Below are positions 25,701 through 35,368 of a DNA stretch of 62,527 bases, one piece after another. The notes beneath the pieces were generated by a model. That model was not told the origin of the DNA and did no database searches. It saw nothing but the letters and a program-made list of their open reading frames with translations. The position numbers and the translations under genes are program-made. The DNA is taken from positions 1-62,527 of the forward strand of contig PWEO01000142.1 of NCBI GenBank assembly GCA_003553525.1, in the 5' to 3' direction. Positions within the stretch are counted from its first letter, which is position 1. The number at the start of each line of letters is the position of its first letter. Source of the DNA: Clostridiaceae bacterium (lineage in GTDB: Bacteria > Bacillota > Clostridia > Peptostreptococcales > T1SED10-28).

Positions 25701-26112
25701 GGGAATCTCCCGAAGATTCTTCCTGTTCATTCTGTTTTTCCGGATTTTCAGCGTTCCGCGCTTCTTCTTTACGGCGCACCTCATTGATCTTTTGGTGCAT
25801 CTTAACTCCTTGTTCTATGGATTCGTCCATTTTTATTAAAATTTCCGGAGTAAAGTGGGAACTGATTCTTTTTCCCACTTCCTTTCTAAGAAGACCCTTA
25901 GCATGATTTAATGCTTCAATGGTGCCTTTTTTATCTTCTTCGGAACCCAGTACACTGATAAACAATGTGGCGAATCGAAGATCCCGGGTTACATCCACTT
26001 CCGTTACGGAGGTAATCGGTGCAATACGGGGATCGTTTAATTCGTCCCGAATAATTTTACTGGTAATTTTTTTAATTTCTTCACTGAGTCGTTCTTCTCT
26101 TGAATAAGCCAT
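25690..26112 (-). CDS. rbfA: Ribosome-binding factor A
   Basis: Cold-adaptation and 30S maturation factor with a type-II KH fold, about 140 residues. The body has ERLSEEIKKITSKIIRDEL, PRIAPITSVTEVDVTRDLRF and RKEVGKRISSHFTPEILIKM. The C-terminus adds a charged tail rich in Glu, Asn and Gln. Three ATG codons in a row occur at 26118-26110; the third (26112) is best spaced from AAAGGAAG, giving MAYSREERLS. It lies between infB and nrnA. Confidence 0.95.
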   Translation of the reverse strand: MAYSREERLSEEIKKITSKIIRDELNDPRIAPITSVTEVDVTRDLRFATLFISVLGSEEDKKGTIEALNHAKGLLRKEVGKRISSHFTPEILIKMDESIEQGVKMHQKINEVRRKEEARNAENPEKQNEQEESSGDSHDQ

Positions 26113-26181
26113 CATCATCTTCCTTTCTGTTCCGGCTTTCGCTTTACTTCGAGAATCCAGGGCTATTTTCTGACCCGGGTT

Positions 26182-28317
26182 TTATTTCTTCAGTTTACGC
26201 TGGATTTCCTGGATTTCATAGGCTTCAATAATATCGCCTTCTTTAACGTCGTTGAAGTTCTCGATGCCTACCCCGCACTCATAGCCCTTCACCACTTCTT
26301 TGGCTTCGTCCTTGAATCGTCTGAGGGAATCGATTTCTCCCTCGTGAATCACAATTCCGTCACGAACCAGTCGGATTTTAGAGTTTCTCGTAATTTTACC
26401 TTCCAGTACGTAACACCCGGCCACCATTCCCGCATTAGGAACTTTAAAGGTTGCCCGTACTTCCACTTTCCCAAGGTCCACCTCTTTAAATTCGGGATCC
26501 AGCATACCTTCCATGGCCGCTTCGATATCTTCAATGGCTTTGTAAATGATTCGGTAGGTTCTTAAGTCCACTTCTTCATTCTTGGCAATCGCTGTAGCAG
26601 AAGAGGTGGGTCGAACGTTGAATCCGATGATAATGGCATTGGAGGCAGAGGCCAGCATTACGTCGGTTTCTGTAATGGCGCCTACTCCACCGTGAATCGG
26701 TTTAATTACCACTTCTTCGTTGGACAGTTTGCTTAAGGATTGTCGTACGGCCTCTACAGAACCTTGAACATCAGCCTTCACAATGATGTTTAATTCCTTC
26801 AGTTCTCCTTCTTTCATACGGTCATATAAATCTTCTAAGGATACCCGCTTATCGGATTTCACTTTATCTAATTTGAGTTTGCTTTGTCGTTTTGCCGCGA
26901 TATTTCTAGCCATTTTCTCGTCGTCTACAACGATCAGCTTATCTCCGGCCTTAGGTACTTCCGAGAGTCCGGTGACCTCCACGGCTGTGGCTGGACCCGC
27001 TTTTTTCAGTCGTTTTCCCGAGTCGTTAACCATGGCTCGGATTTTTCCTGAAGCCAGGCCTACAACCACGTTGTCGCCGATATTCAAGGTTCCGTTTTTC
27101 ACAAGCACGGTAGCTACTGCTCCCCGCCCTTTATCCAGATTGGCCTCAATAACAATTCCTAAGGCTTTTCTGTTGGGATTTGCCTTGAGTTCTTCCATTT
27201 CCGCAACCAAAATGATGGTTTCCAGCAATTGATCAATGCCGGTGCCTTCAATGGCGGATACTTCAACAGCAATTACGTCGCCGCCCCAATCTTCAATAAC
27301 CACATTATGTTCCGTCAGTTCCTGCTTTACCCGGTCCGGATTGGCTCCGGGCTTATCAATTTTATTAATTGCAACGATCATTGGGATCTCTGCAGCTCTT
27401 GCATGGTTGATGGCTTCAATGGTTTGAGGCATTACTCCGTCATCGGCGGCCACAACTAATATGGCAATATCCGTAGCTTTTGCTCCTCGGGCCCGCATGG
27501 AAGTAAAGGCCTCATGCCCAGGCGTATCTAAAAATACAATTTTTTGATCATTGATCATAATCTCCGAAGCCCCGATATGCTGGGTGATTCCTCCGGCTTC
27601 CGTGTCCACATGCTTGGTCTTTCGAATAGCGTCCAGTAACGTGGTTTTTCCATGGTCTACATGACCCATTACACTGATTACAGGAGATCGGAACTCCAGA
27701 TCCTTTGGATCATCCTCTTCAAGTTCAAAACTCAAAAATTCTTCCGGATCTTCCACTTCTTCCTCTTCGCTTTCTTTCTTGGTCACTTCTATATCATATT
27801 CACTGGCGATTAACTCTGCGGTTTCAAAATCCACTTCCTGATTGATTGCCGCCATAATTCCAAGCTGTACCAGTTTTCCAATGATTTCATTGGGGTTTTT
27901 ATCCAGTTTTTCCGCTAAATCCTTTACGATGATCTTTTCCTCTAATTCGATTATGTCATCCACCTCATTCTTTCCTTCGCTTTTGTCTTCCGTCTTTTCA
28001 TTTTGCTGCTGTGTGTCCTGATATCGCTGTTTCTTTTGTTCCTTTTTTGAAAGCTTTTTCTTTTTCGCTTTTTTGTTGGTTTTTTTCGGCTCTTCCGCTT
28101 TCTTTTTTGAATCCTTTTGCTTTTCCGTTGTTGTCTCTTCCTTTTTCGATGTTTCTTCGGGCTTGGCAAAAAGCTCTTCAATAATGTTAACATCCTCTTC
28201 TTCCAAACTGCTCATGTGGGAGTTAACCTCAATGGAAAGCTCTTCTAATTTTGTGATCAGTTCCTTCGAACTCATATCCAACTTTTTTGCTAATTCGTAC
28301 ACTCTGACCTTTGACAA
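26182..28317 (-). CDS. infB: Translation initiation factor IF-2
   Basis: GTPase that brings initiator tRNA to the 30S subunit. 711 residues. Two IF2_N modules ([19 protein letters not shown] at the start, and [19 protein letters not shown] near 135) flank a Lys/Glu-rich linker. G1 is [14 protein letters not shown] near residue 217, G3 [10 protein letters not shown]4 NKIDKPGA. The C-terminal domains follow and end in the [14 protein letters not shown] region. A GTG at 28326 touches AGGGGG, whereas the TTG at 28317 lies eight bases after it and gives the classic N-terminus, so TTG is chosen. Confidence 0.97.
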   Translation of the reverse strand: MSKVRVYELAKKLDMSSKELITKLEELSIEVNSHMSSLEEEDVNIIEELFAKPEETSKKEETTTEKQKDSKKKAEEPKKTNKKAKKKKLSKKEQKKQRYQDTQQQNEKTEDKSEGKNEVDDIIELEEKIIVKDLAEKLDKNPNEIIGKLVQLGIMAAINQEVDFETAELIASEYDIEVTKKESEEEEVEDPEEFLSFELEEDDPKDLEFRSPVISVMGHVDHGKTTLLDAIRKTKHVDTEAGGITQHIGASEIMINDQKIVFLDTPGHEAFTSMRARGAKATDIAILVVAADDGVMPQTIEAINHARAAEIPMIVAINKIDKPGANPDRVKQELTEHNVVIEDWGGDVIAVEVSAIEGTGIDQLLETIILVAEMEELKANPNRKALGIVIEANLDKGRGAVATVLVKNGTLNIGDNVVVGLASGKIRAMVNDSGKRLKKAGPATAVEVTGLSEVPKAGDKLIVVDDEKMARNIAAKRQSKLKLDKVKSDKRVSLEDLYDRMKEGELKELNIIVKADVQGSVEAVRQSLSKLSNEEVVIKPIHGGVGAITETDVMLASASNAIIIGFNVRPTSSATAIAKNEEVDLRTYRIIYKAIEDIEAAMEGMLDPEFKEVDLGKVEVRATFKVPNAGMVAGCYVLEGKITRNSKIRLVRDGIVIHEGEIDSLRRFKDEAKEVVKGYECGVGIENFNDVKEGDIIEAYEIQEIQRKLKK

Positions 28318-28341
28318 ATCAAACACCCCCTATAGTTTAGG

Positions 28342-28656
28342 CTAGTGACTGCAATCGATCATCTCCAGCATTTTTTTTGCAAAATTGGGATCTACAATCC
28401 CTATAACAGCCCTAGTTTTTTTTCCGATGGCATTCCCCAGGACATCCTTATCAAAAGCGATCCGAAAGGGTATGTCTCGATAACTGCTTTTATCCGTAAA
28501 TTTCTTTTTCGTACCTTCGGAAGCGTCTTCCGCAATGATTACCAGGGCTGCCTTTTCACTCTTAATGGCGGCAAGAACCCCTTCTTCGCCGGAGACCACC
28601 TTCCCTGCACGCATGGCCAAACCTATAAATCCTAATAACTTTTGATTATGATTCAT
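28342..28656 (-). CDS. ylxQ: L7Ae/L30e-family RNA-binding protein YlxQ
   Basis: 104-residue kink-turn binding-type protein with the L7Ae/L30e fold: KLLGFIGLAMRAGKVVSGEE at the N-terminus and ALVIIAEDASEGTKKKFTDK in the middle, ending AVIGIVDPNFAKKMLEMI. It overlaps the end of ylxR by 11 bases and lies 24 bases before infB. Homologues bind kink-turn RNA in vitro, but the cellular target is not certain. Confidence 0.92.
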   Translation of the reverse strand: MNHNQKLLGFIGLAMRAGKVVSGEEGVLAAIKSEKAALVIIAEDASEGTKKKFTDKSSYRDIPFRIAFDKDVLGNAIGKKTRAVIGIVDPNFAKKMLEMIDCSH

Positions 28657-28918
28657 CGATGGGAATCTCCTCTAACAGTTTATTATATACGGCTTTAGGC
28701 ACTTCACATTTAAAGGAACGGTTCAGTCCCCGGTTCTTTATAGCCATCTCTAAGCAGGCTTTCTTTGAACAAATGTAGGCCCCTCTGCCGTGGGCTCTTC
28801 CTGTGGTGTCTAAGGAAACTTCTCCTTCTTTGCTTCTAACCACCCGTATAAGATCCCGTTTATCCTTTAATTCTCCGCATCCGATACATTTTCGAAGGGG
28901 AGTTTTCCGACTTTTCAT
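28646..28918 (-). CDS. rnpM: YlxR/RnpM family protein
   Basis: 90-residue RNA-binding protein with the conserved start KSRKTPLRKCIGCGELKDKR, then RVVRSKEGEVSLDTTGRAHG, GRGAYICSKKACLEMA and the C-terminal NRGLNRSFKCEVP. In Bacillus subtilis the homologue is reported to interact with RNase P and reduce its activity, hence RnpM. Four cysteines at two CxxC-like sites are present. AAGAGGTG precedes the ATG. Part of the nusA-ylxR-ylxQ-infB core. Confidence 0.93.
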   Translation of the reverse strand: MKSRKTPLRKCIGCGELKDKRDLIRVVRSKEGEVSLDTTGRAHGRGAYICSKKACLEMAIKNRGLNRSFKCEVPKAVYNKLLEEIPIDES

Positions 28919-28936
28919 GGAATCACCTCTTAATTC

Positions 28937-30226
28937 TTATTTAAGGTCTTCTTCTTGCTCCGCTTCCTGATCCGTTTTTTGATCCGATGATTCACTGTTT
29001 TTTTTATCTGAAGTTTCTTCCGGTAGATCCTCAAGATCCACTTCCGTTGCCACCTCTTCGGCAACCCGGTTTTCTTCATCCACCAGTTTTTCTTCATCCA
29101 CTAAATTTTCTTCGGTTACGGCAGTTTCCGTTCCTTCCAATTCTTCAGTGACCTCCAGGGTTTCCTCCTGTCCAAAGTTTGGGGAACCGGCTTCTTTATG
29201 CTGGGTTTCAGACTTTATATCAATTTTCCATCCTGTCAGTTTTGCCGCAAGTCGGGCGTTTTGTCCTTCTTTACCGATGGCCAGAGATAGTTGATAGTCG
29301 GGAACAATAACCCGTGCGGCTTTATCCTTTTCACTGGTCATAACCTTTACCACTTTGGAAGGGCTAAGGGCTGCGGTAATAAACTCTCTGGGATCATCGC
29401 TGTATTTGATGATGTCCATTTTTTCACCGCTGAGTTCTTCCACAATCCGCTGCACTCGGCTTCCTTTATGACCTACACAGGCCCCTACGGGATCTACGTT
29501 TTCATCTAAGGATTTTACCGCCAACTTCGAACGAAAGCCTGCTTCTCTGGAAATTCCCACAACTTCCACTACGCCGTCATGGATTTCCGGCACTTCCAAT
29601 TCGAATAATCGCTTCACCAGTCCGGGATGACTTCTGGAAAGAAGAATTTGGGGCCCCTTGGTGGTTCGTTTCACTTCCAGAATATAAGCTTTGATCCGTT
29701 GATTGTGAACGTATTCCTCGGTGGGTACTTGCTCGTTGGGCTCCAAAATCCCTTCGGTCTTTCCGAGATCTACAAATACCAGTCCCTTGGATACCCGTGA
29801 AATGGTACCGGTAATAATATCGGAAGCCCGATTTACGTACTCTTCGTAAACCACACCCCGCTCCGCTTCCCGGATACGCTGTACCACTACCTGTTTTGCG
29901 GTTTGAGCGGCAATTCGTCCGAAGTTTCTCGGGGTTACTTCCTCTTCCACGACATCCCCGATTTCGTAATTGGGATTTTTCTCCTTGGCTTCTTCCAAGG
30001 TAACTTCCTGGGTTTCGTCCTCTACGACTTCCACCACGTTTTTCTGTGAATACACTTGAATTTCTCCCGTGTCCTCTTCAATGTTTACACGAACATTCTG
30101 AGAGGACCCGAAATTTCTTTTATAACTTGATATTAATGCTGCTTCAATGGCTTCCAATAAAATTTCCTTAGAAACCCCTTTTTCCCGTTGAATTTCTTCA
30201 AGGGCATTGATAAATTCCAGCTTCAT
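28937..30226 (-). CDS. nusA: Transcription termination/antitermination factor NusA
   Basis: RNA polymerase-binding factor for pausing, termination and antitermination. 429 residues. The N-terminal domain starts KLEFINALEEIQREKGVSKE, S1 lies near 133-200 (DIITGTISRVSKGLVFVDLG), KH1 near 225-290 (DPVGACVGHKGSRVQRIVEE) and KH2 near 300-345 (LAIGKEGQNARLAAKLTGW). After residue 350 there is an 80-residue acidic tail with an imperfect repeat NLVDEEKLVDEENRVAEE. That tail is longer than in many Firmicutes. AGGGGGT precedes the ATG and rimP is 12 bases upstream. Confidence 0.97.
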   Translation of the reverse strand: MKLEFINALEEIQREKGVSKEILLEAIEAALISSYKRNFGSSQNVRVNIEEDTGEIQVYSQKNVVEVVEDETQEVTLEEAKEKNPNYEIGDVVEEEVTPRNFGRIAAQTAKQVVVQRIREAERGVVYEEYVNRASDIITGTISRVSKGLVFVDLGKTEGILEPNEQVPTEEYVHNQRIKAYILEVKRTTKGPQILLSRSHPGLVKRLFELEVPEIHDGVVEVVGISREAGFRSKLAVKSLDENVDPVGACVGHKGSRVQRIVEELSGEKMDIIKYSDDPREFITAALSPSKVVKVMTSEKDKAARVIVPDYQLSLAIGKEGQNARLAAKLTGWKIDIKSETQHKEAGSPNFGQEETLEVTEELEGTETAVTEENLVDEEKLVDEENRVAEEVATEVDLEDLPEETSDKKNSESSDQKTDQEAEQEEDLK

Positions 30227-30238
30227 CCTGCTACCCCC

Positions 30239-30700
30239 TTATAATTTTACTGCCAGCTTCGCACTTGCAATTTTACTTTTTGGAATTTTTACGGTTTCGT
30301 TCTTATCGGTCATCAGTTCTACAATGTCATCGACAAACCCTACCAATTCCCCTTCATAAACCTTTTCTCCATCCATGGCTTCATAAAGCTTTACTTCGAT
30401 GTTTTCTCCGTTGAAACGATGATAATCCTGCTCCTTTTTTAACGGTCGGTCCAACCCGGGAGAGGAAACCTCTAAAAAATAAGCCTCATCGATGAAATCC
30501 TGCTTGTCTAGTGGCTCGCTGACGCGCTCACTGATCTTTTGACAGTCCTCTAAGGTAATGCCCCCTTCTTTATCCATATAAATCCGTAAGTACCGATGGG
30601 GTCCCTCTTTCACGTACTCCACATCCACTAATTCGAATGCTTGATCCACGGCTGACAGCACCAAGGATTCCACCCGCTCTTCCACTTCTTTTCTTTTCAA
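30239..30700 (-). CDS. rimP: Ribosome maturation factor RimP
   Basis: 30S subunit maturation protein of 153 residues. FELVDVEYVKEGPHRYLRIYMD, CQKISERVSEPLD and YFLEVSSPGLDRPLKKEQDY are the family signatures, followed by a C-terminal SH3-like part. It begins with TTG at 30700, nine bases after a strong AAGGAGG; no ATG competes. It leads the nusA operon. The long upstream gap with structured repeats may be its leader. Confidence 0.94.
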   Translation of the reverse strand: MKRKEVEERVESLVLSAVDQAFELVDVEYVKEGPHRYLRIYMDKEGGITLEDCQKISERVSEPLDKQDFIDEAYFLEVSSPGLDRPLKKEQDYHRFNGENIEVKLYEAMDGEKVYEGELVGFVDDIVELMTDKNETVKIPKSKIASAKLAVKL

Positions 30701-30804
30701 ATTTTCGTGCCTCCTTTATACTTTCCTTTGTATTTTTGCTTTTTTCACTTTGTTTTGCTCTACTTTTCCCGATTTCTTATCCGATGATTGATTTTTTATT
30801 GAAA

Positions 30805-30941
30805 ATTTGGGCTATCTACTTACTGGGAACAATGTAAGCGACTATCGCCAAATCAGAGATTTGGGATATCTGCTTACTGCGAACAATCCGCAAACAATGT
30901 AAGCGACTATCGCCAAATCAGAGATTTGGGATATCTGCTTA
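30805..30941 (-). repeat. Tandem structured repeat between polC and rimP
   Basis: Two near-identical units (54 bases at 30805-30858, 65 bases at 30859-30923) and an 18-base partial third (30924-30941) lie head to tail. The longer unit has an 11-base insertion CCGCAAACAAT. On the minus strand each unit junction folds into a hairpin with 7-, 4- and 6-bp helical sections: GATTTGG with CCAAATC, GATA with TATC, and GCTTAC with GTAAGC. No coding sense is visible in these units. The rest of the 336-base gap (30701-31036) holds a T-rich segment at 30701-30800 and a hairpin at 30953-30979. Confidence 0.85.
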
Positions 30942-30952
30942 TATAAATAGCA

Positions 30953-30979
30953 AAGAGTGGGTATGTTGCTCCCACTCTT
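30953..30979 (-). terminator. Hairpin after polC
   Basis: AAGAGTGGG and CCCACTCTT arms (9 bp) with a 9-base loop, followed on the minus strand by TGCTATTTATATA. The tract is T-rich but not a run, so this is a possible weak terminator or a 3'-end stabilising hairpin after polC. Confidence 0.5.
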
Positions 30980-31036
30980 CCACGGTAAAGTCCTCTGATT
31001 ACAATCAGTATATCATAATCCCCTTAATTGTACAAG

Positions 31037-34000
31037 TTAAAAGAGGGATAATTGATTGGTTTCAGGCAGGTCCAGTATGCATTGGTTTTCCTTTAGGGCC
31101 TCGATTACGGTTTTGGAAACCTTGGTCTTTTGAACCAGATCCTGAATGGATAAAAACTCTCCTAATGCTCTTCCCGCCACGATGTTTTTCGCCGCGTTCT
31201 CCCCTACCCCTTGTAAAGATTTTAAGGGAGGCAGGAGTTTGCCCTCAAGAATTTGAAAACGGTCCGCATCGGAATTGTAAAGATCCACAGGCAATAGCTC
31301 AATCCCTCTTAGGTACATTTCCAGGGATACTTCCAATACGGTCAGCAGATTTTTCTCCTTGGCGGTAGCATCATTGCCAAGACTTTCAATGGCTTTGATT
31401 CGTTCCTTCATAGGGGCCACACCCTTGACCACCAGCCCCGCATCAAAATCCTCGGCTTTTGTGGTAAAATAGGTGGCGTAAAAAGCTTCCGGGTGATATA
31501 CCTTATAGCAGGCAATTCGAAAGGACATCATTACGTAAGCCGCCGCATGGGCCTTCGGGAACATGTATTTAATCTTTTTACAGGAATCGATGTACCAGTC
31601 AGGAACCTGATTTTCCACCATGGTGGCCTCTTCCTCATCGGTAATGCCTTTTCCTTTACGAACCTTTTCCATAATCTTAAAGGAAAGCTTGGAAGGCAGC
31701 CCTTTCAATATCAAATAGTTCATAATATCATCTCTTGTGGAGATTACATCTTTCAGTTCCACCACTTTATTTCGAACCAGATCCTGGGCATTATTCAGCC
31801 ATACATCGGTCCCGTGGGACAGTCCACTGATTCGGACCAGTTCCCCGAAGGTGGTGGGTTTGGTATCCATCAGCATTTGCCGTACAAACTTCGTTCCGAA
31901 CTCGGGGATCCCCAGGGTTCCAACGGGACAACCCAGCTCTTTAGCATCCACACCCAGCTCTTTTGTTCCGGTAAAGAGACTCAGTACCCGGGCATCATCC
32001 AGGGGCCATTTTAAAGCGTCGGTACCGGTTAAGTCCTCCAGCATTTTAATAACCGTGGGCCCGTCATGGCCCAGAATATCCAACTTCAACAGCCGGCCGC
32101 TAATGGCATTGTAGTCGAAATGAGTGGTGATAATCCCGGATTTCGAATCATTAGCGGGATACTGTATGGGACAGAAATCGTGAATGTCTTTATCTTTCGG
32201 TACAATCATAACTCCCCCGGGATGCTGTCCCGAGGTTCGCTTTACCCCGGTACAACCGCTTACCAGACGGTTGATTTCCGCACGGTTCGAAATAATTTCC
32301 TTTTCATCTAAATATTTACGAATAAATCCGTAGGCGGTTTTGTCGGCAATGGTACCGATGGTTCCCGCCCGGAAAACTTTGCCCTTACCGAATAGTTCTT
32401 CCGTGTATTGGTGAGCCACACTTTGGTATTCTCCCGCAAAGTTCAGGTCAATATCCGGCTCTTTATCGCCTTCAAAACCTAAGAAGACTTCAAAGGGAAT
32501 GTCATGGCCTTCCTTGGTCAGCTCATGTTCACACTTCGGACACTTCTTATCGGGAAGGTCGAAGCCCGAGGCGTAGGAACCGTCGGTGAAAAACTCCGAG
32601 TGCTGACAACTGCCGCAGACATAATGGGGCGGCAGGGGGTTTACTTCCGTAATATCACTCATGGTGGCGGCAAAGGAGGATCCTACGGATCCCCGGGATC
32701 CTACTAAATATCCGTCTTCCAAGGATTTGGTCACCAGCTTTTGAGAAATTACATATAAAACGGCATAACCGTTGGAAATAATGGAATTCAACTCCTGGTC
32801 CAGCCGCTTGATCACAAGCTCCGGCACGGGATCTCCATAAATCCGCTTGGCTTTGTTATGACACATCTGTCGTAAATTTTCCTCGGAGCCTTCAATTTCC
32901 GGAGGAAAGGTTCCGTCGGGTATGGGTTTGACGGATTCCACGGAGTCCGCAATCATGGACGGATTGTCAATGACAATTTCCTTCGCTTTTTCCCCGGAAA
33001 GATAGGAAAAGTCCCGTAGCATTTCCTCCGTGGTTTTAAAATGAAGGGGTGGCTGTTTATCCGCATCATCAAATCCCTGTCCCGTCATCAGTACTCTTCG
33101 GTAGATCTCGTCCTCTTTATTTAAAAAGTGCACGTCCCCCGTGGCAACCACGGGTTTTTGATGTTTTTCGCCCAGGGCGATGATCCGCTTGTTGATATTT
33201 TCCAGTTCAGCCGTGGACTTCAAAAAACCTTTGTCCACTAAGAATCGGTTGTTTTCTAAGGGTTGTACCTCTAAAAAGTCGTATTCCTTTACAATTCCCG
33301 CAACTTTCTCCGGAGGATCGTTTTTGAGGATGCTTTGATACAGCTCCCCCGCCTCACAGGCGGTGCCTAAAATCAGACCCTCCCGGTGTTTACGGATCAG
33401 ACTTTTAGGAATTCTGGGTTTTTTATAAAAATAATCGATATGGGATGCGGACACCAGTTGATAAAGGTTTTTAAGTCCGATTAGATTTTTCGCCAGAATA
33501 AGTATGTGATAAGACCGGCTCTTTTTAAAATCCACTTTTTTTCCAAGATGATCGTTAATGTCTCCCAGGGTCTCAATTCCCTGTTCTTTCATAAGATCCA
33601 TCAGTTTGATAAAGATCTTACCCGTAGCTTCCGCATCGTCCAGGGCCCGGTGATGATTCTCCAAGGGAACATCCAGATGTTTGGCCACCTGGTTGAGCTT
33701 ATGGCGTTTTAACTCCTTAAGGAGCACCCGGGACAGGGTCAATGTGTCGGCAACAGAGTTTTCCACGGGGATATTCAGCTTTTTGGCCTTCGCCCGAATA
33801 AATCCCATGTCAAAATCCGCATTGTGGGCAACCAGACAGCTGCCTTCGACAAAGCTCATAAACTCCGGCAGTACCTGATCGATGGTCCGCTGATTTCTTA
33901 CCATTTCATTGGTAATTCCCGTAATTTCCGTAATCTTCGCCGAGATGTTTTTCTCGGGATTGACCAGACTGCTAAATCTGTCGATAATTTCTCCCTTGCG

Positions 34001-35350
34001 GATTTTTACCCCGGCAATCTCCGTGATGCCGTCATTATTGCTGGAAAGTCCCGTGGTCTCCAAGTCTAAGACCACAAACTCCTCGTCGAAACCATGACTC
34101 ATCTGGCCCTGGACCAGGGGCTCACTGTCATTGACCACATAGCCTTCCAGTCCGTAAATCACTTTGATGTCATGCTCTTTAGCGGCGCCCATGGCTTCGG
34201 GAAAAGCCTGAAGTACTCCGTGGTCCGTTACCGCAATGGCTTTGTGTCCCCATTCCTTGGCCCGTTTGATCATTCTGGAAATGTTGGTCATGCCGTCCAT
34301 GGAGGACATTTGGCTATGCAAATGGAGTTCCACCCGCTTTTCCTTAGCGTCGTCCCCTTTGACCGGTTTCTTCACGGAGTTGATATCCCAAGCCATTAAT
34401 ATGTTTTCCTTTAAGAATTTATCAAATACGATGTCTCCCCGGATCCAAAAGGTATCCCCTTTGTTGATGACCTCTTCGGGAGGTACGGGCATTTTCTTGC
34501 CTTCAAAGAATTTTACGGTAATGGAATTGCTGTAATCTGTGGTTTGCAGGATATAAACCTTTTTTCCGCTTCGAAGTTCCTTGTATTCAAAATCAAAAAC
34601 TTCCACATCAATGGTTACCTTATCGTGATGTTCTTCCAAGTCGGAAAGCTTAATAATTTCCGTATTCAGGGGAATGGATTTTCCAAGAACCACATTACCC
34701 CCTTTGCCCGCAGGGCCTCGGGAGACACTGCCGGTTTTCGCTCCCCCTCCATTACTTTTCGAGGGTTTTGGAGGTTCCTGGGCGTCCAGTTCCTTGGCTA
34801 AGCTTTCCTCTTCCACTTTTAAGGTCTGATGATATTCACCGAGATTAAACTCCACATTAGGGGCTAAAATCTCACAGGTGATCTTTGTATTAAAGGTCTC
34901 TGAAAAGAAGGCTTCGATTTTTTTATTCACCTTTCGCTGGCGGGCTTTATCCGCGATCAGGGATTCTTCGATTTTAATGCTCAAATGATGATCTTTCAGA
35001 TTATAAGACAAATCCTCCCGCTTTAAAAAATCCTTGCAGAAGGGAAGATTTCTTTTTAAAATAAAAAATAAATTTTCCTGATTTTCTTCCAGGATTTTTT
35101 CAAAACCCTGTATCTCTCCATCGTATTCCAACTGTAATTCGATATCCTTTTTTAAAGTCAGTTTTTCCTTTAACTCATGAAGATACAAAAATAAGCTGTC
35201 CTCCAAACCGATTTTATCACTTCGTAAATGAAGATCCATCTTTCCCTGTTTCCGATGCATCACCACTTTTTCAACCCGGTAATTATTAAAGGACTGCTCT
35301 CCGGTTATCTGAAATTTTTCAAAGAAGTCTTGTAGTGTATAGGTCTCCAT
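31037..35350 (-). CDS. polC: DNA polymerase III alpha subunit, Gram-positive type PolC
   Basis: Main replicative polymerase, 1437 residues, normal PolC length. An OB-fold region lies near 245-330 (TDYSNSITVKFFEGKKM). A PHP part begins with VELHLHSQMSSMDGM near 338. The DEDD exonuclease begins with VVLDLETTGLSSNNDG near 425, with HNADFDMGFI and HRALDDAEAT. A zinc-binding group (CGSCQHSEFF, KKCPKCEHEL) lies near 917-945 and the polymerase motif PDIDLNFAGEYQ near 965. GGGAGGG lies before the ATG. The last gene of the uppS-cdsA-dxr-rseP-ispG-polC block; proS, present here in Bacillus, is absent. Confidence 0.98.
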   Translation of the reverse strand: METYTLQDFFEKFQITGEQSFNNYRVEKVVMHRKQGKMDLHLRSDKIGLEDSLFLYLHELKEKLTLKKDIELQLEYDGEIQGFEKILEENQENLFFILKRNLPFCKDFLKREDLSYNLKDHHLSIKIEESLIADKARQRKVNKKIEAFFSETFNTKITCEILAPNVEFNLGEYHQTLKVEEESLAKELDAQEPPKPSKSNGGGAKTGSVSRGPAGKGGNVVLGKSIPLNTEIIKLSDLEEHHDKVTIDVEVFDFEYKELRSGKKVYILQTTDYSNSITVKFFEGKKMPVPPEEVINKGDTFWIRGDIVFDKFLKENILMAWDINSVKKPVKGDDAKEKRVELHLHSQMSSMDGMTNISRMIKRAKEWGHKAIAVTDHGVLQAFPEAMGAAKEHDIKVIYGLEGYVVNDSEPLVQGQMSHGFDEEFVVLDLETTGLSSNNDGITEIAGVKIRKGEIIDRFSSLVNPEKNISAKITEITGITNEMVRNQRTIDQVLPEFMSFVEGSCLVAHNADFDMGFIRAKAKKLNIPVENSVADTLTLSRVLLKELKRHKLNQVAKHLDVPLENHHRALDDAEATGKIFIKLMDLMKEQGIETLGDINDHLGKKVDFKKSRSYHILILAKNLIGLKNLYQLVSASHIDYFYKKPRIPKSLIRKHREGLILGTACEAGELYQSILKNDPPEKVAGIVKEYDFLEVQPLENNRFLVDKGFLKSTAELENINKRIIALGEKHQKPVVATGDVHFLNKEDEIYRRVLMTGQGFDDADKQPPLHFKTTEEMLRDFSYLSGEKAKEIVIDNPSMIADSVESVKPIPDGTFPPEIEGSEENLRQMCHNKAKRIYGDPVPELVIKRLDQELNSIISNGYAVLYVISQKLVTKSLEDGYLVGSRGSVGSSFAATMSDITEVNPLPPHYVCGSCQHSEFFTDGSYASGFDLPDKKCPKCEHELTKEGHDIPFEVFLGFEGDKEPDIDLNFAGEYQSVAHQYTEELFGKGKVFRAGTIGTIADKTAYGFIRKYLDEKEIISNRAEINRLVSGCTGVKRTSGQHPGGVMIVPKDKDIHDFCPIQYPANDSKSGIITTHFDYNAISGRLLKLDILGHDGPTVIKMLEDLTGTDALKWPLDDARVLSLFTGTKELGVDAKELGCPVGTLGIPEFGTKFVRQMLMDTKPTTFGELVRISGLSHGTDVWLNNAQDLVRNKVVELKDVISTRDDIMNYLILKGLPSKLSFKIMEKVRKGKGITDEEEATMVENQVPDWYIDSCKKIKYMFPKAHAAAYVMMSFRIACYKVYHPEAFYATYFTTKAEDFDAGLVVKGVAPMKERIKAIESLGNDATAKEKNLLTVLEVSLEMYLRGIELLPVDLYNSDADRFQILEGKLLPPLKSLQGVGENAAKNIVAGRALGEFLSIQDLVQKTKVSKTVIEALKENQCILDLPETNQLSLF

Positions 35351-35368
35351 ATTTGCCCTCCCGGTTCT

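Noticed and set aside
25701-25784. Longer nrnA reading frame beginning at 25784
   Set aside because: It overlaps rbfA deeply, and the ATG at 25700 has GGGAG at the right spacing and the family N-terminus.
30805-30941. CRISPR array
   Set aside because: There are only two full units directly joined, with no unique spacers between repeats and no cas genes nearby.
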